Shown in pieces: positions 30,614 to 38,691 of a stretch of 48,013 bases of DNA. The notes under the pieces are model-generated. The model was not told the origin of the DNA and did no database searches. It was given only the letters and a program-made list of their open reading frames with translations. Source of the DNA: a virus. The number at the start of each line of letters is the position of its first letter. Within the stretch, counting starts at the first letter, position 1. The stretch spans positions 1-48,013 of IMG/VR virus record IMGVR_UViG_3300033153_005880; one strand, 5' to 3'. The position numbers and the translations under genes were made by a program.

Positions 30614-31047
30614 GGATTTAACATTTTATTAAACCATCCTTGCCCCTGCTGAACAGGTTGAGCTGTCGGTAATTGTTGTTGCCCATGAGCTGATTGTTGT
30701 TGAGCATCAATTGCCTTATTCCGAGCAGCAACTTTTTGTTCATATGTTGGTTCTTGCGCTAATTGTACCTGTTGAGATTCATATTGTGCCCAGGCATCAT
30801 TTGCACTAGTACCTATTTGCTGTTGGTGTTGTTGATTCAATAACGCTCTTTCTTGGTCTGTATAAGTATCAACCGCTCTATCACCTGTTGGTTGTTGGGC
30901 CGTGGGTAGTTGAGGTGTACCAGCACCTAATAAATCACCACTTTGATACATTCTAGTTTGTACTTCGGCAGGTCCAAAACCTTCCCTTACATTAAACTTC
31001 TTATTGGTCACTGCATTTTGACGAGCATCTTGCATATAGTCATTCAT
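30610..31047 (-). CDS. glutamine-rich hypothetical protein, 145 aa
   Basis: MNDYMQDARQNAVTNKKFNVREGFGPAEVQTRMYQSGDLLG, then sequence rich in Gln, Ala and Pro (NQQHQQQIG, AQQQSAHGQQQLPTAQPVQQGQGW) ending WFNKMLNP. Low complexity and probably disordered; it resembles small virion-cluster proteins but is encoded against the virion genes. TAGAGGATATAATTATG and a promoter at 31075-31103 precede it. No function can be assigned. Confidence 0.65.
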   Translation of the reverse strand: MNDYMQDARQNAVTNKKFNVREGFGPAEVQTRMYQSGDLLGAGTPQLPTAQQPTGDRAVDTYTDQERALLNQQHQQQIGTSANDAWAQYESQQVQLAQEPTYEQKVAARNKAIDAQQQSAHGQQQLPTAQPVQQGQGWFNKMLNP

Positions 31048-31074
31048 AATTATATCCTCTATTTCGTTAATAAG

Positions 31075-31103
31075 ATTATACTATTATGGTCGCTTAACTC
31101 CAA
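31075..31103 (-). promoter_or_regulatory. promoter for the leftward Gln-rich gene
   Basis: TTGGAG (31098-31103), a 17-base spacer and a perfect TATAAT (31075-31080) on the minus strand, 28 bases upstream of the ATG. This gives the leftward island its own transcription, independent of the surrounding late operon. Confidence 0.65.
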
Positions 31104-31184
31104 ATATTGCCATAAGGTTTTACTTATGGTATTCTCTAACTTTATTTTCGTTTAGTCGATTCCTAACTTATAAAGGTGAATATC

Positions 31185-31877
31185 ATGTCAAAACATCACA
31201 TTACTCATGCTGCCGAAGTTTATCAAGGTGCCGCATATTATCCTCCACTTACAGACGATCAAAAACGTGTTGGTGCACCCATTACATTTGTAACTAAATT
31301 AGATTTAGGTACTCCAATACCCGATGTAGCCGATGGTATTTCTGCTAGTCATACAGGAACTTCAGTTTTAACAATTGTCCTTGACGGCACGTTAGCTTCT
31401 GGTGGTGCAGTTACTCTTGATGTACCTCGTACTCTTATTGTTACTGGTACGGGAGCTGATACAGAAACAGTTACAATTACTGGTACAGATATTTATGGTG
31501 AAGCATTAGTTGAGGTTATTACCTTAAATGCAGCTACTCCTGTTGAAGGATTAAAAGCATTTAAAACTGTTACATCTGCAATATTAAGTGGAGCTATTGA
31601 TGCTGATATTGATGTTGGTACAACTGATACCATAGGTTTACCTTATAGATTAGCTGATGCGTCGGATTTAGGTGCAGTATGGTTTGATAGCGTACAAGAA
31701 GCAACAGCGCCAACTATTATAGCAGGCGATGACACAACTGCTACGGCTACCACAGGTGATACACGCGGTACGTTGCTATTAAACAGTGCAGCTAATACTA
31801 AGCAAACTTATGTTTATCTGGCAGTTGATGCCTCCACTAAAGATGCTATGGTTGGTATTACTCAATACGGAGGTTAA
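31185..31877 (+). CDS. structural protein with GTDxxG beta domain, 230 aa
   Basis: MSKHHITHAAEVYQGAAYYPPLTDDQKR onward. The middle holds VPRTLIVTGTGADTETVTITGTDIYGEALVEVI, the motif shared with the next gene and with the early protein at 17618; the end has DTTATATTGDTRGTLLLNSAANTKQTYVYLAVDAS. Thr/Ala/Gly-rich and all-beta, typical of phage head or tail structural proteins. The ATG is preferred over the GTG three codons upstream because AAAGGTG lies six bases before it. It is the first rightward gene after the leftward island and lies just before its paralogue. Confidence 0.72.
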   Translation: MSKHHITHAAEVYQGAAYYPPLTDDQKRVGAPITFVTKLDLGTPIPDVADGISASHTGTSVLTIVLDGTLASGGAVTLDVPRTLIVTGTGADTETVTITGTDIYGEALVEVITLNAATPVEGLKAFKTVTSAILSGAIDADIDVGTTDTIGLPYRLADASDLGAVWFDSVQEATAPTIIAGDDTTATATTGDTRGTLLLNSAANTKQTYVYLAVDASTKDAMVGITQYGG

Positions 31878-31879
31878 TC

Positions 31880-32462
31880 ATGCCTAGTTCAATCATTAAG
31901 ACGTATACAATGATTGCTGCTGATGCGGATGGTGTTTGTTTATCACAGACACCTGCTGCCTGATGGAACCGTCACATTAACTACTGCTCAAAGAGCTTCT
32001 GTTACAGGCGGTGCTGAAACATCTCGAACATTTACATTTACTGGAACAGATTTACATGGCGATGCATTAGTTGAAGCGATTGTAGGACCTAACAGTAATA
32101 CAGTCTATACTGTAGGTAATTTCTTAACCATTACTTCGGTAACTGTTGACGATGATACTGCTGGTGCTATTACAGTCGGTATTGATGATTCAACCGAGTT
32201 TGATTGGATCCCGTTAGATAAATATCAATCACCGTTTGAGTATGCTTATCAGGTAGAAATAGAAACTGCTACTTTTCAGATAGAATCTACATTAAATAAT
32301 GTGCAGGATCCTACTGTCACACCGACAGTTTTTGCTACAGTTGAAGCTTCTGGTTCCTCTGATGTAAGTGGTAATTCAGCAGTACCTTGTATCGCTATTC
32401 GAGTAAAAGTTACAGCATTTACTACTGGTGATATTGTATTTAAGGTTCTTCAACCAGGATGA
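31880..32462 (+). pseudogene. structural protein paralogue, frameshifted near 31961
   Basis: The ATG at 31880 has CGGAGGTTAATC upstream and reads MPSSIIKTYTMIAADADGVC, then LSQTPAA before a TGA at 31961. The next frame continues DGTVTLTTAQRASVTGG, then FTFTGTDLHGDALVEAIVG, YTVGNFLTITSVTVDDDTAGAITVG and a tail ending DIVFKVLQPG. One extra base at or just before 31961 breaks an otherwise continuous protein of about 193 residues, closely related in layout to the 31185 product. Whether the break is real is open; without it this would be a normal structural gene. Confidence 0.7.
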
Positions 32463-32468
32463 TAGATA

Positions 32469-33200
32469 ATGGCTACTGCACAAGAATTAATCGACAGGAT
32501 CCGCTTTGATTATCTAAGTGATTCCTTTGATGGGTATGAAGATGCCACACAAGCAGAACGTGATTTAAATGTTCTCTGGACAGATACACGCTTATTAGTA
32601 TTACTGAATGATGCTCACCAAGAATCGTGTATTCGCGGTGAGATAATGACGGAAGATACACCATTTACAATGAAGATTAAAGCATTGACTAATGGTTATG
32701 ATGTCGATCACCGTATTACTCAACTTAGACATGTTCGTATTGAATCTCAAGATACGCCTGAATTAATTCATGTATCACGTACAGATATGGAAAACAATAA
32801 ATTCCCAGACTTTAAAACAGCTACTGGAGAACCTACCCACTATTATATGCATGGTTATAAGATGTTTTTATACCCTACGCCTATTATTGCCGATACGATT
32901 ACCTTAGAATGTTATGCCTATCCTGATGATATGGATTTAACAGATGAGCCTACTATTCCTTTAGGAATGCATAAAGATTTAATCTGGTGGGTATTAACTC
33001 AAGCATTTTCTAAACCCGATGCTGATGGGTATGATCCCTCACGAGTTGATTTCTATGAGAAAAAATTTGATAGAGCTTTTGGCCCACAAATAGATAATAG
33101 AGTAATCGTACATCAATTAGAGAATCCACGCCACGACAATTATATAGGTGGAATATCATATTTAGATAATACGAACAAGGATAGTTCTAATGACTGGTAG
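32469..33200 (+). CDS. head-tail adaptor-like protein, 243 aa
   Basis: MATAQELIDRIRFDYLSDSFDGYEDATQAERDLNVLWTDTRLLVLLNDAHQESC onward: an N-terminal helix pair, ending in LLxxLNDA, then RITQLRHVRIESQD and GEPTHYYMHGYKMFLYPTPIIADTITLECYAYPDDM, and a C-terminal helical part. This is the architecture of podovirus adaptor or tail-tubular-A-like proteins (P-T-x-Y strand, LYPTP, Y-x-x-P). It would seat on the portal. The last 14 bases overlap the 3' end of the antisense HNH gene, which suggests that its C-terminus was altered by that insertion. Confidence 0.75.
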   Translation: MATAQELIDRIRFDYLSDSFDGYEDATQAERDLNVLWTDTRLLVLLNDAHQESCIRGEIMTEDTPFTMKIKALTNGYDVDHRITQLRHVRIESQDTPELIHVSRTDMENNKFPDFKTATGEPTHYYMHGYKMFLYPTPIIADTITLECYAYPDDMDLTDEPTIPLGMHKDLIWWVLTQAFSKPDADGYDPSRVDFYEKKFDRAFGPQIDNRVIVHQLENPRHDNYIGGISYLDNTNKDSSNDW

Positions 33201-33816
33201 TACTTTTTTTAAACACAGCATCTTCGGGGGGCCATCCTTTATTCAAACGAGAGTAAATCGTGGATGTGGCAACGGGGGAAATTTTTCCCCATTGGGCTAC
33301 GTTTTTAGTTTTATCCTTTATTGTAATAAGTCTATTGCTTCGTTGATTACCGTTCTGCTCTTGTCTTGTAGCCCATTTAATATTACCAGGCTCATAATTT
33401 TTATTGTTATTAATCCTTTCTATAGAATATTCATTAGAAGGTCTAGAGCCAATATAATCAATAAAAGCTTGAGCATCATTTTTCCATATATCACATATAG
33501 TAATTCCTCTACCCCCATAATTCGGAAAGGCTTTACAAGAAGAATTAAAGCAACGTTTTTTAATTCCTTTCCATATTTTATATTCTACAGTTTTAGACAG
33601 GCCATGAGTTTTAACACGCTGACTAAGTTGTTTTTTACGGAGACACCCGCAAGATTTAGTACTACCATTCCTGATAGAAGTACCGAGGATAGTTTTGGTA
33701 TTCCCACAAGTACATTCGCAAAACCACATAGGTTTTCCGTACTTATCAGTACCATTCTTATGTATAATAGTAAGTTGGTTAAATGTTTTTCCTGTCAAAT
33801 CGATAGATTTAGTCAC
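33187..33816 (-). CDS. HNH homing endonuclease-like protein, 209 aa
   Basis: GTG start with AAGGAGTTTGTT upstream. The N-terminal half (DLTGKTFNQLTIIHKNG, WFCECTCGN, GSTKSCGCLRKKQ) is the zinc-binding module of AP2/HNH phage endonucleases. Then WKGIKKRCFNSSCKAFPNYGGRGITICDIW and the HNH core YSIERINNNKNYEPGNIKWAT. The C-terminus has a NUMOD-like DNA-binding helix (AQWGKISPVATSTIYSRLNKGWPPEDAVF). It is encoded against the virion operon, at the exact 3' end of the adaptor gene, as expected for a free-standing homing gene. Confidence 0.88.
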   Translation of the reverse strand: MTKSIDLTGKTFNQLTIIHKNGTDKYGKPMWFCECTCGNTKTILGTSIRNGSTKSCGCLRKKQLSQRVKTHGLSKTVEYKIWKGIKKRCFNSSCKAFPNYGGRGITICDIWKNDAQAFIDYIGSRPSNEYSIERINNNKNYEPGNIKWATRQEQNGNQRSNRLITIKDKTKNVAQWGKISPVATSTIYSRLNKGWPPEDAVFKKSTTSH

Positions 33817-33853
33817 AACAAACTCCTTTATTTAAATTATGGGATATAATAAC

Positions 33854-33928
33854 ATGAATATAAATAAAAAACCAATATATTTATCCGTAATAGGTAATTC
33901 TGTTTCAGAAGAAAGGAGTGATTGGTAA
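33854..33928 (+). CDS. 24-residue ORF, possible displaced C-terminus of the adaptor
   Basis: Reads MNINKKPIYLSVIGNSVSEE and ends RSDW; its TAA overlaps the ATG of the next gene (TAATG). The adaptor gene on the other side of the HNH insertion ends in SSNDW. The similar endings suggest that this is the old 3' end of the adaptor gene, left behind when the HNH gene entered, or a short peptide used for coupling. No ribosome site is obvious. Confidence 0.35.
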   Translation: MNINKKPIYLSVIGNSVSEERSDW

Positions 33929-34263
33929 TGGGTTGTAAGAAATTTAAAAAGTTTAAAGACTGTCATGATCCAGATGCTAATCTTCCTTATTCATTTACTT
34001 GGAATTTGTGGTTAACTGAAGAAACGGCTGTTCTTGTTGACGATGTAGATAATCGAAGTATCACGATTACTCCAGATGATGTATCAGGTGATACAACTCC
34101 ATTAGTTATAGGAGCAATTATTACTGACGTTGATAATGGAATAATCTATGTTTGGTTAAGTGGTGGAACAGCAGGTATTAAATATAATATCACTTGTCGT
34201 ATAACAACAGATACAGGATTAACAGAAGACCAAACAGGTATCTTGACTTGTAGTGAGAAGTAA
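33928..34263 (+). CDS. phage fiber-tail adaptor-like protein, 111 aa
   Basis: MGCKKFKKFKDCHDPDANLPYSFTWNLWLTEETAVLVDDVDNRSITITPDDVSGDT onward. The opening K-D-P-D-A-x-L-x-Y-x-F-x-W-x-x-WL, followed by an Ig-like beta domain that ends TYxITCRITTDTG, is the signature of a small family annotated as fiber-tail adaptor in many phages. It probably links tail fibers to the tail hub. AAGGAG is 10 bases upstream of this ATG; a TTG two codons earlier is less likely. It is followed directly by the repeat fiber gene. Confidence 0.78.
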   Translation: MGCKKFKKFKDCHDPDANLPYSFTWNLWLTEETAVLVDDVDNRSITITPDDVSGDTTPLVIGAIITDVDNGIIYVWLSGGTAGIKYNITCRITTDTGLTEDQTGILTCSEK

Positions 34264-34266
34264 GAG

Positions 34267-36138
34267 ATGAGTTTAAATACTTTTCCTCTAAATACTGCAC
34301 CACTTAATACCTTCTGTGGTCTTAATATATTTGCTACTACGGCAACGGTAGTTATCGATGAGCAACCTGCAGTAATTGGTTATTCTTTAGAGGTTCCTGC
34401 AACACAAGATAGTTTAGTTATCACAGAACAACCCGCTTCACTTAATCTGGGTATAAATATTCATGCGGGTCGTGATATCCTCGTTATTACCGAAAGATTA
34501 GCTTCATTATCGTTAAATACTAATATTCCCGCCGCACAAGATAGTTTAACTATCACTGAACAAACAGCTACACTCAACCTTGCTTTAAATATTCCCGCAG
34601 TACAGGACAGTTTAGTTATTACAGAATATCCTACTACACTGATATTAGGTAATGCGATTCAAGCAGTACAAGATAGTTTAGTTTTGATTGAACAGTTAGC
34701 CGCAGTTAAAGCGGATACTACGATTACTACTGTACAAGACAGCCTTGTTATAGCAGAGCAATTATCCGTTATCGGTATCAGCACCAATATTAGTGCAACA
34801 ACAGATACTCTTGCTATCACTGAATATTTAGCTAGTTTAAATAACACCATAGATATTCGAGCGACATCTGATAGTTTAGTTATAGACGAGAAAGAGGCAA
34901 CCTTAAAAGCTGATTTAGGTATTCAGGCTGTACAAGATACACTGAGCATAACAGGTCAAGAAGCCATTGTTAATATCGGTGGTGATATAGGCTGTACGGT
35001 AGATACACTATCCATAACCGAGCAACTCGCAAGTATTAATGCAAGTATAAATATATCTGCAGAATTAGATACAATCGTTATATCTGAACAAGATATTATA
35101 TTAGGTATCAGTCATAATATTGCTGGTATTACAGATACACTGGTAATAGAAGAACAGTTAGCAATTGTAAAAGCTGATACGACTATATCTACAGAGTTAG
35201 AAACATTAGTAATAGCGGAACAAACAGCTAGTCTTAATGCGGGTATAGATATAGCAGCTAGTTCTAAATCGTTATCTTTAACAGAATATACAGCTTCGGT
35301 AGGTATAGGCTTAAATATTTTAGCAGAAGTAGATACGATAGTTATATCAGAACAAACAGCTAGTCTTAGTTTAGATACTAATATTACGACTGATACAGAA
35401 GCATTAGTAATAACAGAGCAACTAAGTACAGTACAATTAGATACAGCAATTGATGCCTCTTCGGATAATTTAGTATTAACTAAATATCAATCATTAATTA
35501 GTATTGATATTGATATAACAGCAACTACCGACACAGTTGTTACAACAGAAAATCAAGCAGCCGTAAGTATTGGTTTAAATATTGTAGCAACAACAGATAC
35601 TTTAATTATAGCGGAATATCCCGCTGCACTTGTTGAAGATATCAATGTAACGACAACTACAGATTCACTTATTATAAGTGAACAGTTAGCAATTATTAAT
35701 GTCGGGCTAAATATTGATGCATCAAGTGATGCCTTATCTCTTACGCAATACCCCAGTAGTATTAATATTATACAGAATATTCAATCTGTACAAGATGCTC
35801 TTAATATAAGTGAACAGTTAGCAAGCATTAATGTTGCTACGAATATCAGTACTACTCCTGATGTACTTTCTATTACAGAATACCTCGCTAGTATAAAAGT
35901 AGAACAAATAATATCCGGTGGACGAGATTCACTGATTATAACTTCGTTTACTTCCAATATTATTTTAGGAACCAATATCCATACCTCAGTATATGAATTG
36001 ACTATTACCGGACCTCCTGCAGATATAATAGGTTCGGCAACTATACCTGACTTTTCATCTAGGCGAAATATAGGTATAATTGCTAAAGATAGAAATATAG
36101 ATATTAAAATTGGTAACAGAAATATAATTATAGTTTAG
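34267..36138 (+). CDS. repeat fiber protein: 26 copies of a 22-residue beta repeat
   Basis: 623 residues. After a short N-terminus (MSLNTFPLNTAPLNTF), about 26 consecutive units of 22 residues follow, each like DSLVITEQPASLNLGINIPA with variation: D-(S/T)-L-x-I-x-E-(Q/Y)-x-A-x-(L/V/I)-x-x-x-x-x-I-x-A. The alternation of hydrophobic and polar residues suggests a beta-solenoid or a stacked-hairpin fiber. The C-terminus changes to a basic segment (SRRNIGIIAKDRNIDIKIGNRNIIIV) that may cap or attach. DNA copies have diverged while the protein pattern holds, so selection keeps the repeat. Intact despite its length and repetitiveness. Confidence 0.85.
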   Translation: MSLNTFPLNTAPLNTFCGLNIFATTATVVIDEQPAVIGYSLEVPATQDSLVITEQPASLNLGINIHAGRDILVITERLASLSLNTNIPAAQDSLTITEQTATLNLALNIPAVQDSLVITEYPTTLILGNAIQAVQDSLVLIEQLAAVKADTTITTVQDSLVIAEQLSVIGISTNISATTDTLAITEYLASLNNTIDIRATSDSLVIDEKEATLKADLGIQAVQDTLSITGQEAIVNIGGDIGCTVDTLSITEQLASINASINISAELDTIVISEQDIILGISHNIAGITDTLVIEEQLAIVKADTTISTELETLVIAEQTASLNAGIDIAASSKSLSLTEYTASVGIGLNILAEVDTIVISEQTASLSLDTNITTDTEALVITEQLSTVQLDTAIDASSDNLVLTKYQSLISIDIDITATTDTVVTTENQAAVSIGLNIVATTDTLIIAEYPAALVEDINVTTTTDSLIISEQLAIINVGLNIDASSDALSLTQYPSSINIIQNIQSVQDALNISEQLASINVATNISTTPDVLSITEYLASIKVEQIISGGRDSLIITSFTSNIILGTNIHTSVYELTITGPPADIIGSATIPDFSSRRNIGIIAKDRNIDIKIGNRNIIIV

Positions 36139-36148
36139 GAGATTTATC

Positions 36149-36589
36149 ATGGCACAAGGTACAGTAACAGTATTCGATTTAGCTAAAGTAGCTTTAGCAG
36201 ATGGAACATTCGATTTAGACACACACGTTTTTAAAGTTGCGTTTGTAAGCGATACCAGTTTAACAGCAGCAGAAGTCGCTATTACATTAACGGATTTCAC
36301 TGAGTGTTCAGGTGGAACTTACGCAGCAGACACTATTGATAATGTCACATGGACAGAATCCAGTGGTACGGTTACGTTTGATGGCGATAACGTCACATGG
36401 GCGCAAGATGCTGGTTCCGGTCCAACAGATGTGCGTTATGGTATTATTTATGATGATACGGATGGAAGTGATACAGCATTAGCGATGGTCGATCTTACAT
36501 CGGGTGGAGATGGCACAACAGCTATTAGTTTACAAACGGGTGATATCACCGTGACCTGGAATGCTCTTGGTGTGTTCACTTTAACGTAA
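36149..36589 (+). CDS. small structural protein, 146 aa
   Basis: MAQGTVTVFDLAKVALADGTFDLDTHVFKVAFVSDTSL, then a beta-rich domain with GTYAADTIDNVTWTESSGTVTFDGDNVTWAQDAGSGPTDVRYGIIYDDTD and a final TWNALGVFTLT. This type (FKVAF, then YGIIYDDT and a closing strand) is common in phage tail-fiber clusters, often annotated as tail or adhesin protein. RBS TTAGGAGATTTATCATG. It lies between the repeat fiber and the tail spike, fitting a fiber or spike accessory. Confidence 0.72.
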   Translation: MAQGTVTVFDLAKVALADGTFDLDTHVFKVAFVSDTSLTAAEVAITLTDFTECSGGTYAADTIDNVTWTESSGTVTFDGDNVTWAQDAGSGPTDVRYGIIYDDTDGSDTALAMVDLTSGGDGTTAISLQTGDITVTWNALGVFTLT

Positions 36590-36602
36590 GTACCTGATTT
36601 TA

Positions 36603-36629
36603 AAGGACTTTCTATTTTAGGGAGTCCTT
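36603..36629 (+). terminator. stem-loop between tail genes
   Basis: AAGGACT and AGTCCTT pair around a 13-nt loop in the 66-base gap before the tail-spike gene. No T run follows, so it is more likely an mRNA processing or attenuation hairpin than a strong terminator. Confidence 0.35.
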
Positions 36630-36655
36630 ATCACGAATTATAAAGGAACTAAATC

Positions 36656-37570
36656 ATGGCACTTGATGTAAAAGATTTTATACAAGAAACGACTTCCACA
36701 ACTGGAACGGGCACTATTACTCTTGTCGCATCTGATGGATTTGCTGAATTTATTGATGCGTATTCTGAAAGTGATTTAGTTTATTACACGATTGTAAATG
36801 GTGATAACCGTGAAACTGGAGAAGGTACTCTTGGTGCTACAAAAACACTAGCCAGAACGACTCCTCAAGTGACTTTAGTCGCGGGTTCGTATGATGACAG
36901 TTCCCCATCAGCCATTACTTTAGTCGGAGACAGTACGGTATTTTTAGGAACTAGTGCTGCTTTAGTAAACAGTATAACAACCAGTCACGAACAATCTTAT
37001 TACGTCGGAAAACACGGTAGTGATTCCAATGACGGAAAATCTAATTTCAAAGCATTTTTAACCTTTGGTGCGGCTAAGACAGCAGTAGAAGCACAGTCGC
37101 CTACTAGTACAAATAGATTTGTTGCTTATTGCGATGATGCAGGTGTTTACAGTGAGGATATTGTTGGCATAGATTGGATGGATATCAAAGCTACCAGTGC
37201 GGTAATAGATGGTTCAATCACATTAGCGAATAATACATCCACTAGAATCTGTACAGTTGATAAAGTGATTAAAAGTGCAGCAAGTGGAAAAGCTTATATT
37301 GATTGTTGCCTTATCGATACTCCTGATGGCGAAACAGGCGTATTAAATTCAGGTACAGATAGCAATCTGGTTATATTTGCCCGACAAATTAATGCTCCTT
37401 TAAATGGTATCGGTATACAACTTACCGGTTCTAATTGTGAAGTGCATACCCTGATAAACGATTTAATGGTTACTGGTAATAATGGTATTGGTGTTCAAGT
37501 TGATGATGGTAATGCTTTTGGGGTAGTAGAACACATTAAAGAGAATAATGGCGTAACAATAATGGCGTAA
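36656..37570 (+). CDS. tail spike, N-terminal part (interrupted by a 14-bp duplication)
   Basis: 304 residues before the frame is lost. The N-terminus (ALDVKDFIQETTSTTGTGTITLVASDGFAEF, then YYTIVNGDNRETGEGTLG, LARTTPQVTL) is the usual attachment domain of phage tail proteins. YYVGKHGSDSNDGKSNFKAFLTFGAAKTAVEAQ opens a pectate-lyase-like beta-helix, and turns such as GIGIQL and NNGIGVQVDDG fit its coils. The frame ends NNGVTIMA, where a 14-bp unit is repeated; the continuation TGTTGIKILSG is in the next frame. It probably binds or cuts a surface glycan. Confidence 0.78.
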   Translation: MALDVKDFIQETTSTTGTGTITLVASDGFAEFIDAYSESDLVYYTIVNGDNRETGEGTLGATKTLARTTPQVTLVAGSYDDSSPSAITLVGDSTVFLGTSAALVNSITTSHEQSYYVGKHGSDSNDGKSNFKAFLTFGAAKTAVEAQSPTSTNRFVAYCDDAGVYSEDIVGIDWMDIKATSAVIDGSITLANNTSTRICTVDKVIKSAASGKAYIDCCLIDTPDGETGVLNSGTDSNLVIFARQINAPLNGIGIQLTGSNCEVHTLINDLMVTGNNGIGVQVDDGNAFGVVEHIKENNGVTIMA

Positions 37571-37571
37571 C
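37544..37571 (+). repeat. 14-bp tandem duplication that breaks the spike frame
   Basis: AATAATGGCGTAAC occurs twice in direct succession, at 37544-37557 and 37558-37571. Removing one copy restores a continuous frame, NNGVTGTTGIKIL. The length, 14, is not a multiple of three. Confidence 0.9.
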
Positions 37572-37629
37572 AGGTACTACAGGAATTAAAATTTTAAGTG
37601 GTGCGGAAGCCAATATCACAGCCAATATT

Positions 37630-38691
37630 ATGGAGGTAGATACTTCTTATAATGTAGCGACAAATTCCACATTAAGATTAACTGTGCAAAAACTGTCGGG
37701 TGCAGAAACAGTTGCTGCTGGCGGCAATGCTGCTATATCTCAAGCCGATAAATCAACTGATGATTTAGCAGCTACAGGTATCGTAAACGGTTGTGGTGAA
37801 GTTTCACTAAATGCAGATATATCAAAGTTAGATATTTCCGGAGGTGTCTATTATATCCAAGGAACTCGTTATATTTATGCAGGAGGTACAGCTATTGTAC
37901 CTACTATTGCTGGAGGAGATAGTTCTACTTGGGTAGGTCTTGATTCCAGTGGATTAGTATATAGTGCGACCAAATGGTCATCTATTCAAAAACAGACTAT
38001 TTTACCTTTGGCTAGATTACAATCCGTACAAGGTGATTCTGGTCCAGGCTCAGATTTAATTACCCCTGTTGATGAACGGTATATTATTTCTGAAACTGGC
38101 TATTTACAAAGACTATGGCAAGAAGAAGCCATTGGAGCATTGTATAGCTCGGGTGGAACCTATGTTGAAAGCTCTACAGCCTTACAAGTAGATCAATTAT
38201 CCGGCGTGTTATACACTGCGCAAAGAAATAGGATTGACATATCGGCTTCAGGCGATATAACTGCCAAAGCAGTTTATCATGTCAGTGGGTCTATAACTGT
38301 TCAAAATGATGCTACTCTTGTCATGCCGAAATATTTTGATGACGGTACCGATATCGACGGTCTATTGACTAATAAATGGGCAACACATACGCTATTAAAA
38401 ACCCCTAAAGAAGAAGATAATTTCTTCCTAATCTATGGGGATACTGCATACAGCTCACAAGAGGAAGCAGAAGCCGCTCCCATTAATTACAGTGTATTTA
38501 CCAGTCAAGCGGCATCAGGATTAATAGCAGTTGCTAATTTCACTATTAGGGGTGGTTCAACGAATATAGAATCTATTGTGGATTTTAGACCTCAAATTGT
38601 CGGGTCTGGAGCAACATCTACTACCAGCATCACAACCCTACAAGCGGCTTATGATAATTCATCTAATCCATGGTTCAACTCCAATAGGTGA
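37630..38691 (+). CDS. tail spike, central part in a second frame
   Basis: This frame is already open upstream from the duplication (about 37549) and continues the spike: GAEANITANIMEVDTSYNV, then a beta-rich domain (GIVNGCGEVSLNADISKLDISGGVYYIQGTRYIYAGGTAIV) and DLITPVDERYIISETGYLQRLWQEEAIGALYSSGG, which resembles the appendage domains seen after a spike beta-helix. The ATG at 37630 is an internal Met, not a convincing start. The frame ends NSSNPWFNSNR at 38691, while the next frame continues TPIGENLFEVEN. It is likely one part of a single protein of about 820 residues. Confidence 0.7.
   Translation: MEVDTSYNVATNSTLRLTVQKLSGAETVAAGGNAAISQADKSTDDLAATGIVNGCGEVSLNADISKLDISGGVYYIQGTRYIYAGGTAIVPTIAGGDSSTWVGLDSSGLVYSATKWSSIQKQTILPLARLQSVQGDSGPGSDLITPVDERYIISETGYLQRLWQEEAIGALYSSGGTYVESSTALQVDQLSGVLYTAQRNRIDISASGDITAKAVYHVSGSITVQNDATLVMPKYFDDGTDIDGLLTNKWATHTLLKTPKEEDNFFLIYGDTAYSSQEEAEAAPINYSVFTSQAASGLIAVANFTIRGGSTNIESIVDFRPQIVGSGATSTTSITTLQAAYDNSSNPWFNSNR

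Noticed and set aside
28659-33816. Intron or intein around the two endonuclease genes
   Set aside because: Both are antisense to the virion genes and lie between or at the end of genes; no intron core or intein splice motifs were found, so they are free-standing.
33190-33849. 219-codon plus-strand ORF across the HNH gene
   Set aside because: It is the mirror of the HNH gene, whose zinc and HNH motifs on the minus strand are unmistakable.
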